Below, one piece after another: positions 18,276 to 28,073 of a DNA stretch of 64,000 bases. Source of the DNA: Massilia polaris (GTDB lineage Bacteria > Pseudomonadota > Gammaproteobacteria > Burkholderiales > Burkholderiaceae_D). The first letter of the stretch is position 1. Every line of letters begins with the position of its first letter. The notes under the pieces are model-generated. The model saw only the letters and a list, made by a program, of their open reading frames with translations, was not told the DNA's origin and ran no database searches. Made by a program: the position numbers and the translations under genes. The DNA lies in contig NZ_JABBGG010000006.1 of NCBI RefSeq assembly GCF_012927275.1, forward strand, positions 186,001 to 250,000, read 5' to 3'.

Positions 18276-18866
18276 ATGAGCAAGCTAGCCCCTGCGAAAC
18301 CCAACGGGCATCCGGTCGATGCCATCAACGCCGTGGCGCAAAAAGCCGCTGCGCGCCCGCTGCCGAAAGCGCCCGCGAAGGCCGTGGTAAAAGCGGCGGC
18401 CAAGGCGCCTGCCAGGGTGTCAGCCAAGCCGGCTGCGAAAGCCCCGGCCAGGTCCGCCGCAAAAGCCTCCCCGGCCGCCGCGGCAAAGAAAACCGCCAAG
18501 CCGGTCGCAAAGGCAGCCGTAAAGCCAGCGGCAACCAGGGCGGCGTCGAAGCCGGCGCCGAAAGCGGCGGCCACACCGGCGCCGAAATCATCGGCCAGGG
18601 CGGCGCCGAAACCGGCCGAGGCGGCGCCCGAGCGCGAGAAAACCCGCAAGCCGAAGCTGGTGCGCGACAGTTTTACGATGCCGGAAGAGGAGTACGCCGT
18701 GCTGGCGCGAGTGAAGAAGGCCTGCCTGAAGGCTGGCTTCGAGATCAAGAAGAGCGAGTTGCTGCGCGTCGGCGTGGCGCTGATCCGCGAGATCGACATG
18801 GCCACGCTGAAGAGCGTGCTGGCCAGCCTGCCGCAACTGAAGACGGGGCGCCCGAAGAGCAGCTAA
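18276..18866 (+). CDS. PAKA-repeat histone H1-like protein with conserved C-terminal domain
   Basis: 196 aa. Residues ~25-120 are low-complexity Lys/Ala/Pro repeats (KAPAK, KPAAK, AAKAP types) like AlgP and histone H1 tails, expected to bind DNA non-specifically. Residues ~125-196 form a compact domain (RDSFTMPEEEYAVLARVKKA, then IKKSELLRVGVALIREID). It has the look of a ribbon-helix-helix-type module, which is inference. ATG 18276 is preceded by GGAGAA. AT-rich DNA at 18228-18262 probably holds the promoter. It may be nucleoid-associated. Confidence 0.75.
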   Translation: MSKLAPAKPNGHPVDAINAVAQKAAARPLPKAPAKAVVKAAAKAPARVSAKPAAKAPARSAAKASPAAAAKKTAKPVAKAAVKPAATRAASKPAPKAAATPAPKSSARAAPKPAEAAPEREKTRKPKLVRDSFTMPEEEYAVLARVKKACLKAGFEIKKSELLRVGVALIREIDMATLKSVLASLPQLKTGRPKSS

Positions 18867-18915
18867 GGTGCGCGACAATGCGGACCGGCCGTTAGCGGCG
18901 GTTCGCAGCGCACAG

Positions 18916-19203
18916 CTAGTGCATCGACGCGTTCGACAGCTCCTTCAGCTCCTTGATGCTCATGTCCGATTTCTCGTGCATGCGCAGCAGGATGGTCGCG
19001 CCGACGGCCAGCTTGCGGTGGCGAATCTTGCTGATGATCGGCGGCTGGACTTCCAGCACCCGGCATAGCTCCGCGTCATTTTTCAGGTGCATTTTCTGGA
19101 TCAGGGTGTCGAGCAGCTTGTTGGGCATAAAGCTCGACGGTTCCAGCGCCCGGGCGCGGTTCATCGCCTCGATCATTTCCAGTTTTCTCTGCCGTACGTT
19201 CAT
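18916..19203 (-). CDS. Small helix-turn-helix regulator, 95 aa
   Basis: MNVRQRKLEMIEAMNRARAL..., with a Cro/CI-like HTH in the C-terminal half: NDAELCRVLEVQPPIISKIR, then RHRKLAVGATILLRMHEKSD. The order 'helix-VxPPxISKIR-K' fits an XRE/CII-type recognition helix. It converges on the PAKA gene and is separated by 166 bp from the ABC operon's last gene. Target genes unknown. Related short proteins are common in Oxalobacteraceae and Burkholderiaceae. Confidence 0.7.
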   Translation of the reverse strand: MNVRQRKLEMIEAMNRARALEPSSFMPNKLLDTLIQKMHLKNDAELCRVLEVQPPIISKIRHRKLAVGATILLRMHEKSDMSIKELKELSNASMH

Positions 19204-19369
19204 CGTACCCCTCCAATTAGCTCACATTGACAGGATTTTCCGAATTCCGCCCAACGTTGCCGATCGTTACTTTCGGTGAGAATTAATGCAGATCGGGTCG
19301 GAATAATGATACTACGTTAAGAATATATGCGCAGCATTGTTGACAAATTAAACCTGAGATTTGAACTAA

Positions 19370-20026
19370 CTAGCGCACAACAGACGCTAACGTCAATCCA
19401 GAGCGTGTTAATACGAAGGTTTTGTCGGCTTTTTCGGCAGCGGCGTGGGAATGGGTGACCATGATCGCGGCGGCGCCGCTGGCCTTGATTTCGGCGCGCA
19501 GAAGGTCGAGGATGCCGGCCGCGGTGTCGGGGTCGAGGTTGCCGGTCGGCTCATCGGCCAGCACCAGCGCTGGCTTGTGCACCAGCGCGCGCGCGATCGC
19601 GACGCGCTGCATTTCGCCGCCGGACAGCTGGCGCGGAAAATCGCCGCCACGTCCACCCAGCCCGACCTTTTCAAGCATCCGCAGCGCGGCGCCGGCGTCG
19701 AGGCCATTGAGCAGCAGCGGCAGCGCGACGTTCTGCTGCAAGGTCAGGTGCGGCAGCACATGGAACGCCTGGAACACGAAGCCCATGCGGCTGCGCCGCA
19801 GCCGGGTCGCGGCGTCGTCGCCCAGCGCGGAGACCGGCGTGCCGTCCACCACCACCTGGCCGCTGTCCGGCGTGTCGAGCCCCGCGATCAGGTTCAGCAA
19901 GGTCGATTTGCCGACCCCGGATTCGCCCATGATGGCGACGAATTGGCCGGATGGGAAATGGTGCGACAGCGCGGCCAGCACCGCGCGCCCGTTGTAGGTC
20001 TTGGTGACGCTGATCAGGTCGAGCAT
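19370..20026 (-). CDS. LolD/MacB-type ABC ATPase, last gene of a PhnDCEE-type operon
   Basis: 218-aa ABC ATPase: Walker A GESGVGKST (about 33-41), Q-loop FVFQAFHVLPHLT, signature LSGGEMQRVAIARAL, Walker B LVLADEPTGNLD, H-loop VTHSHAAAEKAD. The GNLD Walker B extension is typical of the LolD/FtsE/MacB group, whose usual partners are FtsX-like permeases. None is present. Instead the gene starts 7 bp after the second PhnE-like permease. The operon thus carries two ATPases for two permeases, with this one of a different class. Role in the transporter unproven. Confidence 0.85.
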   Translation of the reverse strand: MLDLISVTKTYNGRAVLAALSHHFPSGQFVAIMGESGVGKSTLLNLIAGLDTPDSGQVVVDGTPVSALGDDAATRLRRSRMGFVFQAFHVLPHLTLQQNVALPLLLNGLDAGAALRMLEKVGLGGRGGDFPRQLSGGEMQRVAIARALVHKPALVLADEPTGNLDPDTAAGILDLLRAEIKASGAAAIMVTHSHAAAEKADKTFVLTRSGLTLASVVR

Positions 20027-20033
20027 GGCATGC

Positions 20034-20825
20034 CTAGCGGGTAAGGGCGCGGCGCAGCGCGAAGCTGGCGGCGTCGACCAGCGCGACCAGCACCAGCATC
20101 GCGAGGATCACGGTGGCGGCCTGCTGCATCTGGAACAGCGACAGGTGATACTTCAGCATCTGCCCAAGCCCGCCGGCGCCGACCACGCCCAGCACGGCGG
20201 CGGCGCGGATGTTGTTCTCCCAGCGGTACAGCGTGTACGACAGCATCTGCGGCAGCGCCTGCGGCAAGGTCGAATACAAGAAGGCGCTACCCGCCGCGGC
20301 GCCGTTGGCGCGCAGCGCGCGCTCCGGATTCGGCTCGGCGTTTTCCAGCACGTCGGCGAACAGCCGTCCCAGCACTCCCGACGTATGCGCGGCCAGCGCC
20401 AGCGTGCCTGCGAACGGGCCAAGGCCGGCGGCCACCAGGAGCAGCGACGCCCATACCAGTTCGGGTATCGAACGCAGGACGTTCAGGATGCCGCGCGCCG
20501 GCACGCGCAGCAGTTTGCCGAAGCGGCCTGCGGCCGGCATCGCCAGCGCGATGCCGCCGACGACCGCCAGCAGCGTGCCCAGCGCCGACATCGACAAAGT
20601 CTCCAGGGTCGCGGCCAGGGTTTTTTGGAGGAAGGGCAGTGCCGCTTCGGGGGGCGCGAAGCCGGCCAGGAACTCGCCGCTGCTGCGCACCGCATCGCTG
20701 GAAAACAGCGCGGCCCATTCCAGCGGCAAGGTCGCGAAACTGGCGGCCACCAGCACGGCCAGGCCGATCAGCAGCAGCAGCGTGGACAAGGAATGCCGTG
20801 GCGCCGGCGGCAGCGCGCGCCTCAT
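20034..20825 (-). CDS. PhnE-type ABC permease (second copy)
   Basis: 263-aa inner-membrane permease. About six transmembrane helices and the EAA loop region NGAAAGSAFLYSTLPQALPQ preceding YTLYRWENNIRAAAVLGVVG, a hallmark of phosphonate-type (PhnE) permeases. Its start overlaps the stop of the first permease by 4 bp, which implies translational coupling. With the neighbouring PhnE it would form a heterodimeric channel. See the substrate-binding protein for the possible substrate. Confidence 0.88.
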   Translation of the reverse strand: MRRALPPAPRHSLSTLLLLIGLAVLVAASFATLPLEWAALFSSDAVRSSGEFLAGFAPPEAALPFLQKTLAATLETLSMSALGTLLAVVGGIALAMPAAGRFGKLLRVPARGILNVLRSIPELVWASLLLVAAGLGPFAGTLALAAHTSGVLGRLFADVLENAEPNPERALRANGAAAGSAFLYSTLPQALPQMLSYTLYRWENNIRAAAVLGVVGAGGLGQMLKYHLSLFQMQQAATVILAMLVLVALVDAASFALRRALTR

Positions 20826-21649
20826 GCGAGCCTCGTGCGCAGCATTTTCGACACCATGTCGGCGCAGGCGACCAGCAGGACGAACACGATCAGCATGGTC
20901 GCCACTTCGCCGCCCGCCATCATGCGCATCGATTCATCCATGCGCTGGCCGAGGCCGCCCGCGCCGACGAAACCCATGACGGCCGAGCCGCGGATCGCGC
21001 ATTCCCAGCGGTACACGGTGTACGACACCAGCTCCGACGCCGACTCCGGAATCGCGCCATAGAGCAGGGCCGGCAGCCGCGCCGCGCCGCCGGCCAGCAG
21101 CGCGTCGGTGGCGCGGGCGTCGGCCGATTCGAGGATCTCGGCGTACACCTTGCCAAGCATGCCGCTGTAGGTGAGGGCGATCGCCAGCACGCCGGCGGTG
21201 GGGCCGAGGCCGACCAGGCGCACGAACAGCAGCGCCCACACCAGTTCCGGCACGCTGCGCAGCAGGACAAGGATCCAGCGCACCGACTGGCGCACGATGC
21301 GCGACGACATGCGCATGCGGCCGGTGCCCAGGCGCGAGACCGACAGGATTTCAGTGACCACCAGCGTGGCGGGAATGGCGGCCAGCAGCGCGAGCGCCAG
21401 GCCGGCGGTGGCGATCGCCACGGTCTGCCAGGTCTCGCGCAACACCATGGACAGGAACTCGGGATCATGCGCCGGCGTCAGGAACCCCGATGCGAAGTTC
21501 CACGCGGCCGTCAGGCTCTGCGGCTCGAACAGGGTCCACGGCTTGAATTCGGAATACACCAGCATCGGCCACAACAGGGCGAGGCAGGCGAGCGTGATCA
21601 CGACGCGCGCGCGCCACGCCGGGTCCGGATGGAGGGTGGCTTGCCGCAT
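20822..21649 (-). CDS. PhnE-type ABC permease (first copy)
   Basis: 275 aa from ATG 21649 (MRQATLHPDPAWRARVVITL); the frame stays open 70 codons upstream but overlaps the ATPase gene. Multiple membrane helices and the PhnE-like motif YTVYRWECAIRGSAVMGFVG, followed by AGGLGQRMDESM. It starts 5 bp after the PhnC-like gene ends and overlaps the second permease by 4 bp. Paralogous to that permease, so the pair is presumably a heterodimer. Confidence 0.88.
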   Translation of the reverse strand: MRQATLHPDPAWRARVVITLACLALLWPMLVYSEFKPWTLFEPQSLTAAWNFASGFLTPAHDPEFLSMVLRETWQTVAIATAGLALALLAAIPATLVVTEILSVSRLGTGRMRMSSRIVRQSVRWILVLLRSVPELVWALLFVRLVGLGPTAGVLAIALTYSGMLGKVYAEILESADARATDALLAGGAARLPALLYGAIPESASELVSYTVYRWECAIRGSAVMGFVGAGGLGQRMDESMRMMAGGEVATMLIVFVLLVACADMVSKMLRTRLA

Positions 21650-21654
21650 GCGTT

Positions 21655-22467
21655 TCAGAAGCAGGCGCCGACCGCGAGCCGCTCGGGCGTTTCGTGCAGC
21701 GCCGGGCGCGCTGCCTCGGCCTGCTCGTTGCGGTACAAGGCGGCGATCATGTCGGCGCTGACCTCGTCGCGCGCGGCGTCGAACATCACCCGTCCGTCGC
21801 GCAGGCCGACGATGCGCGGGAAATTCGCCAGCGCCATGTCGACCTGGTGCAGGCTGCACACCAGCGTGGCGTTGCGCGAAGCCGCTTCCTGCTGCAAGGT
21901 GGTGAGGGTCATCTGCGACAGCGCCGGGTCGAGCGCCGACAGCGGTTCGTCGACCAGGAAAGCTTTGGCGTCAGACAGCAGCAGGCGCGCGAGGGCGCAG
22001 CGCTGGCGTTCACCGCCCGACAGGCGGTCGACGCGGGAATACAGTTTGTCGCCGAGGCCGAAACGTTCGAGCGCGTCGAACGCGGCGTCCGGGTCGAGCG
22101 GGCGGACCAGCGAGACCAGCGCCTGCCACAAGCTCCAGCGCGGCAGGCGGGCCGCCAGCACCGCGGTCACGACGCGCTGGCGCGGCGGCAGCGGCGGCGT
22201 TTGCGGCGCGAGGAACAGGCTGGCGCGCAGCTTGTGGCGGCTGGCTTCGGGCAGCGCCCACGGGTCTTCGCCGAACACGGCGAAGCCGCCGTGCGCAGGC
22301 CGGTGCGCGACCGCCAGCGTCGACAGCAGCGTGGTCTTGCCGGCGCCGGAAGGACCGATGATGGCGAGCTGCTCGCCCTGGGCGACGTCCAGGCCGATCT
22401 CGTGCAGCGCCACCGGCGCGTTGGGCGCCAGGTGCCGCACTGTCAGCTTGTCGAGCCTGAATGTCAT
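21655..22467 (-). CDS. PhnC-type ABC ATPase
   Basis: 270-aa ATPase of a periplasmic-binding-protein-dependent importer: Walker A GPSGAGKTTLL, Q-loop LFLAPQTPP, signature LSGGERQRCALARLL, Walker B FLVDEPLSALDP, H-loop CSLHQVDMALANF. It closely follows the binding-protein gene (13-bp gap) and precedes two PhnE-type permeases, the PhnD-C-E-E arrangement. The substrate is probably an oxyanion; the genomic context points to selenium rather than phosphonate. Confidence 0.88.
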   Translation of the reverse strand: MTFRLDKLTVRHLAPNAPVALHEIGLDVAQGEQLAIIGPSGAGKTTLLSTLAVAHRPAHGGFAVFGEDPWALPEASRHKLRASLFLAPQTPPLPPRQRVVTAVLAARLPRWSLWQALVSLVRPLDPDAAFDALERFGLGDKLYSRVDRLSGGERQRCALARLLLSDAKAFLVDEPLSALDPALSQMTLTTLQQEAASRNATLVCSLHQVDMALANFPRIVGLRDGRVMFDAARDEVSADMIAALYRNEQAEAARPALHETPERLAVGACF

Positions 22468-22480
22468 GTGCGCGCCTTGC

Positions 22481-23368
22481 TTACTTCAGCAGGCCCGCGT
22501 TGCGTGCGGCCGCTTCGATCGTCGTGTAGTTGGCCGGGGTGGTCGGCACGAACTTCGTTGCGCGCTGCAGTGCGAGGATCTCCTTGCCTTCAGCCGTGGA
22601 CGGGTCCAGCGCGAGGAAGGCGTCGGTGATCGTCTTTTTCAGGGCGGCGTTCATGTCGCTGCGCACCGACCAGTTGTAATCGTAGTACGAAGGGGTGGTG
22701 TAGAACACGCGCACCGCGGCTGGATCGACCTTGCGCTCGGCGACCAGCTTTTCCCATACCGAGATATTCAGCGCGCCCGCATCGACCTTGCCGCCGGCGA
22801 CTGCCGCCACGGTGGCGTCATGCGCGCCGGAAAAGGCGATGCGCTTCATGTCGGTGTCCGGATTGATTTTCGCGGCCAGCAGGTAGGAGCGCGGCATCAG
22901 GTGGCCCGAGGTCGAGGACTCGGAACCGAAGCTGAAGGTCTTGCCCTTCAGGTCAGCCAGCTGCTTGATGTCGTTCGACGCGGTAATGAACACCGAACGG
23001 AATTTCTCGTCTTCGGCGCGCTGCACCAGCGGGGTGATCTTGCCGCCGCTGCGGGCGTTGGCCTGCACGAAGGTGAAGCCGCCGAACCAGACCATGTCCA
23101 GCTTGTTGTTGACCAGGCCTTCCACCGATGCCGCGTAGTCGGTCACCGGCGTGAACACCACTTTCAGGCCGGTGGCCTTGGCCAGGTATTCGCCGAGCGG
23201 CTTGAATTTGCGCTGCAGCTCAGTCGGCGCTTCATCCGGAATCGCCGACACGCGCAGCACGCCTGGCACGGCCTGGGCCGAGGCGGGCAGGGACGCGAAC
23301 GTGAAGGCGGCTGCAAAGCCGGCGGCCAGCATGGTTTTCATGCTGCGAAATGCGGAGAACTGGGACAT
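22481..23368 (-). CDS. PhnD-like periplasmic binding protein, candidate selenium oxyanion receptor
   Basis: 295-aa exported binding protein: signal peptide ending near SLPASAQA, then LRVSAIPDEAPTELQRKFKP, VFTPVTDYAASVEGLVNNK and DMVWFGGFTFVQA, typical of the PhnD/PtxB group. PhnD-like proteins of this kind located beside selD are often labelled putative selenate-binding proteins. That naming is from memory of the family, not shown here. First gene of a five-gene operon (22481 back to 19370), divergent from egtD with a 129-bp spacer, in the same locus as senABC. There is no C-P lyase or phosphonatase gene nearby, which argues against phosphonate. Confidence 0.8.
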   Translation of the reverse strand: MSQFSAFRSMKTMLAAGFAAAFTFASLPASAQAVPGVLRVSAIPDEAPTELQRKFKPLGEYLAKATGLKVVFTPVTDYAASVEGLVNNKLDMVWFGGFTFVQANARSGGKITPLVQRAEDEKFRSVFITASNDIKQLADLKGKTFSFGSESSTSGHLMPRSYLLAAKINPDTDMKRIAFSGAHDATVAAVAGGKVDAGALNISVWEKLVAERKVDPAAVRVFYTTPSYYDYNWSVRSDMNAALKKTITDAFLALDPSTAEGKEILALQRATKFVPTTPANYTTIEAAARNAGLLK

Positions 23369-23497
23369 GGGGGGCCTTCTGTGATGGCTAGGGTGGTGGC
23401 ACGTCGCCCGAAACGCTTCCTGCGCGGCGCGAAAAAATTGGATATTCAGCTATGATAACAAAATCACCAAGAACGCATCGGCCATACTGGGAATTCC

Positions 23498-24434
23498 ATG
23501 CTGACACAATGCCAGACCGAAACACGCCCGCCGGTCGCCGGCATCCAGGCCGAGCTCAGCGCGGGCTTATGCGCCAGCCAGGCGAGCATCGCGCCGAAGT
23601 TCCTGTATGACCCGCTTGGCTCGAAACTGTTCGAGGCGATTTGCGAAGTGCCCGAATATTACCCGACGCGCACCGAAGCTGCCATCCTCGCCCGCCATGG
23701 CGCCGATATCGCGCGCGCAGTCGGCCCCGGAACGACCCTGATCGACCTTGGCGCCGGCAATTGCGCCAAGGCGGCCAGCCTGTTTCCGCTGCTGCATCCC
23801 GACCAGTATGTGGCCATCGACATCTCGTGGGATTTCCTGCAGGAGTCGCTGGCCCGCCTGCGCCAGCGCTTTCCGCACATTGAAATGACCGCGCTCGGGC
23901 AGGACTTCTCGGCCCGGCTCGACCTGCCGGCCAACATCAGCCCGGCGCGCCGCCTGTTTTTCTACCCGGGCTCCTCGATCGGCAATTTCACGCCCGACGA
24001 AGCGCGCTGCTTCCTGCGCCGCGCCCGCGCCCAGTGCGAAACCGACGGCGGCCTGCTGATCGGGATCGACCTGGTCAAGGATGAACAGACGCTGTCGGAT
24101 GCCTACGACGACGCGCTTGGCGTGACCGCCGCATTCAACCTGAACGTGCTGCGCCACGTGAACCAGCTGCTCGGCGCCGACTTCGACGTGCGCGGCTGGC
24201 GCCACCAGGCTTTCTTCAACCGCCTTGAGGGCCGCATCGAAATGCACCTCGAGGCGCTGCGCGACATGCTTGTCCGCTGGCCGGGCGGATCGCGCAGCTT
24301 CGCGCGCGGCGACTGCATCCACACCGAGAACAGCTACAAGTACCGCATGAGCGCGGCCATCGGCCTGCTCGAACAGTCCGGCTTCCAGGCGACCAATACC
24401 TGGGTCGATCCCGATGAATGGTTTGCCGTCATCC

Positions 24435-24457
<23 letters not shown>
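23498..24457 (+). CDS. egtD: L-histidine N(alpha)-methyltransferase EgtD
   Basis: 319-aa SAM-dependent enzyme that trimethylates histidine to hercynine, the shared precursor of ergothioneine and selenoneine. Diagnostic features: FLYDPLGSKLFEAICEVPEY and YYPTRTE (54-60), SAM site LIDLGAGNCAKA (81-92), FYPGSSIGNF, and the C-terminal HTENSYKYRMSA. Full length for the family. It overlaps egtB, so the two form an operon, and is divergent from the ABC importer operon. Confidence 0.95.
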
Positions 24458-25624
<1,167 letters not shown>

Positions 25625-25628
<4 letters not shown>

Positions 25629-26554
25629 CGTTCAGACGACTGGCGCCGATCCAGATCCTCAACCGGCGCGCCAACGCCTATATCCTCGCGCACCCGCTCG
25701 CGTTCACGCTGCAGGTGCTCAGGGGATTCCGCGCCAACCAGGGGCTGCTGCTGGCCGGCGCGGTGGCGTATTACGCGCTGCTGTCGATCGTCCCGTTCCT
25801 GATGCTGGTGGTGGTGGTGCTGTCGCACTTCATGGACCCTGTGGAGCTGCTGGCGACCTTGCAGCGTTACCTGGAATGGCTGCTGCCGGGCCAGTCGCGC
25901 GCGATTGTCGTGGAGGTGTCGAACTTCCTCGATGAGCGCGGCCTGATCACCGGCGTGCTTGGCGTGACGATGCTGTTTTTCAGTTCGCTGGCGTTCACGG
26001 TGCTGGAAAACGCGATGAGCATGATCTTCATCCACCGCGTGGCGATCCGGCGCCGCCACTTCTTTGTGTCGGCCATCCTGCCTTACTGCTACATCCTGGC
26101 GCTGGGCATCGGCGTGATGCTGGTGACACTGGTGGCCGGCACCTTGCAGGTGATGGGGGAAGAAGAGGTCAATTTCCTGGGCTGGCACTGGTCGCTGAGC
26201 GGCGTATCCGGCGTCCTTCTGTACCTGCTTGGCTTGTTCGGCGAGATCCTGTTGCTCACTTCGATCTACCTGGTGATGCCGGTGGGGCGGCTGTCGCTGT
26301 CGCACGCGCTGATCGGCGGGGTGACGGCGGCGCTGCTGTGGGAAGGGGCGCGCCATGTGCTGGTGTGGTACTTCTCGACGCTGTCGCAGGTCAATATCGT
26401 GTACGGCTCGATGACGACGGCGATCGTCGTCATGTTCAGCCTTGAAATCGGCGCCACCTTGCTGCTGCTTGGCGCCCAGGTGATCTCCGAGTACGAGCGG
26501 GTGGGGCGCAAGCAGCACGGCGAGCCCCAGCCCATGACCACCGGGCGCGCGTAA
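25625..26554 (+). CDS. YihY/BrkB-family inner-membrane protein
   Basis: 309-aa polytopic protein, start ATG 25625 overlapping the egtB stop (ATGA). It has about six membrane helices and the family motifs GAVAYYALLSIVPFLMLVV near the N-terminus and YFSTLSQVNIVYGSMTTAIV near the C-terminus. Once called RNase BN, but members are now treated as membrane proteins of unclear transport function. Translational coupling to egtB makes a link to ergothioneine/selenoneine possible; this is inferred from position alone. Confidence 0.88.
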
Positions 26555-26566
26555 GGGCAGCTAAGT

Positions 26567-26926
26567 TCAGACGTCGACCACCATCGCGAAGCCGCCGTAG
26601 ACCATGCGCTTGCCGTCGAACGGCATGTTCTCGGGCTTCATCCATTCGGCCATGCGCGGGTCTTTCATGACCTTGTCGTTGATCTCGTCGCGTTTGGCGC
26701 GCGACTCGTAGACGATCCACGAAAAGAACACCACCTCGCCATCTTCCAGGTTGACGCTTTGCGGGAATGAGGTCAGCTTGCCGGGCTTGACGTCGTCGCC
26801 CATGCACTCGCGGAATTCCAGCGCGCCCAGCTCGCGCCAGATCTTGCCGCAGGCGGTGGACATCTCTTTGTATCGCTCAATATTATCCTTCGCTACCGGG
26901 ACCACGAAACCATCGACATACGGCAT
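26567..26926 (-). CDS. DUF1428 family protein
   Basis: 119-aa dimeric alpha/beta-barrel-type protein: MPYVDGFVVPVAKDNIERYK, EFRECMGDDV, FFSWIVYESRAKRDEINDKV, PFDGKRMVYGGF. These match DUF1428, which lacks a known function. It converges on yihY (12-bp gap). It lies 63 bp downstream of senC on the same strand and may be the last gene of the senB-senC transcription unit. Confidence 0.85.
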   Translation of the reverse strand: MPYVDGFVVPVAKDNIERYKEMSTACGKIWRELGALEFRECMGDDVKPGKLTSFPQSVNLEDGEVVFFSWIVYESRAKRDEINDKVMKDPRMAEWMKPENMPFDGKRMVYGGFAMVVDV

Positions 26927-26989
26927 GACATTTCTCCTCGATCAGGGTTGATTGAGCTGCCAATATTACGCCTCTGCCCGGATGTTCGC

Positions 26990-28057
26990 TCACACGGTTG
27001 CGGTGTGCACGGTCACACGCGGTGCGCCCGGCGCCATGCGGCCGACCACGGCCGCATGGCCGAAGCCTTCGCGCGCGAACAGCGCCAGCACCTCGTCGAC
27101 GCTGGACGGGTCGACCGATACCAGCAGGCCGCCCGAGGTTTGCGGATCGGTCAGCAGGGCTTGCTGGGCCGGGGTGATGCCGGCCGCCAGCGTGACGTCG
27201 CTGCCGTAGGCATCCCAGTTTCGGCCGGACGCGCCGGTAAAGAAGCCATCGCGCGCCAGTTGTTCTACACCCGGCAGCAAGGGGATGCTGGCCATGTCCA
27301 GTTGCGCTTCGAGACTGGCGCCGCGCGCCAGTTCGAGCAAGTGGCCGAGCAGGCCGAAGCCGGTGACGTCGGTCATCGCATGCACCCCGGCCATGTCGGC
27401 CAGCGCCTTGCCGGGCTTGTTCAGTTTGGTGGTGTTCTCGATCATGGCGGCGTAGCCATCCGCGTCCAGCGCGTCTTTCTTCAGCGCCGCCGACAGCACG
27501 CCAACGCCGAGCGGCTTGCCGAGGATGAGCACATCGCCCGCCTTGGCGTCGGCGTTGCGCTTGACCTTCGACGGATGCACCAGTCCCAGCACCACCAGGC
27601 CGTAGATCGGCTCGACCGAATCGATGGTGTGGCCGCCGGCGATCGGGATGCCGGCTTCGGCGCAGATCGACTCGCCGCCGCGGATGATCTGGCCGATCGT
27701 ATCGAGCGGCAGCTTATTGACCGGCATGCCGACCAGCGCGAGCGCCATGATCGGCGTGCCGCCCATCGCGTACACGTCGGAGATCGCGTTGGTGGCGGCG
27801 ATGCGGCCGAAGTCGAACGGATCGTCGACGATCGGCATGAAGAAGTCGGTGGTCGCGATCAGCGCCTGTTCGTCGTTGAGTTTGTAGACCGCGGCGTCGT
27901 CGGCGGTTTCGATGCCGACCAGCAGTTCCTTGGGCACCGGGAAGCCGGTGGAGTTCTTCAGGATTTCGGCCAGCACGCCGGGCGCGATCTTGCAGCCGCA
28001 GCCGCCGCCGTGGGAGAACGAAGTCAGTTTGATTTTTTGCTCTGGTGCTGTGCTCAT
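26990..28057 (-). CDS. senC: Selenophosphate synthetase SenC (SelD homologue)
   Basis: 355-aa enzyme making selenophosphate from selenide and ATP. The catalytic glycine-rich loop is SHGGGCGCK (15-23), with Cys20 at the position that is Sec or Cys in SelD; both Cys codons are TGC and there is no in-frame TGA. Other SelD motifs: TADDAAVYKL, ATTDFFMPIVDDPFDFGRIA, GGHTIDSVEPIYGLVV, TDVTGFGLLGHL. ATG 28057 is chosen; the frame is open 14 codons upstream into senB. It lies 16 bp downstream of senB. The context fits SenC of the selenoneine pathway, though it could also supply selenophosphate for other uses. Confidence 0.92.
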   Translation of the reverse strand: MSTAPEQKIKLTSFSHGGGCGCKIAPGVLAEILKNSTGFPVPKELLVGIETADDAAVYKLNDEQALIATTDFFMPIVDDPFDFGRIAATNAISDVYAMGGTPIMALALVGMPVNKLPLDTIGQIIRGGESICAEAGIPIAGGHTIDSVEPIYGLVVLGLVHPSKVKRNADAKAGDVLILGKPLGVGVLSAALKKDALDADGYAAMIENTTKLNKPGKALADMAGVHAMTDVTGFGLLGHLLELARGASLEAQLDMASIPLLPGVEQLARDGFFTGASGRNWDAYGSDVTLAAGITPAQQALLTDPQTSGGLLVSVDPSSVDEVLALFAREGFGHAAVVGRMAPGAPRVTVHTATV

Positions 28058-28073
28058 GGGGATTTCCGTGTCA

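Noticed and set aside
19370-23368. Phosphonate import and catabolism locus
   Set aside because: The transporter is PhnDCE-like, but no C-P lyase, phosphonatase or phosphite dehydrogenase gene is nearby, whereas selD and sen genes are.
20639-23455. 938-codon plus-strand open frame
   Set aside because: Runs antisense through the whole ABC operon; low-complexity shadow translation.
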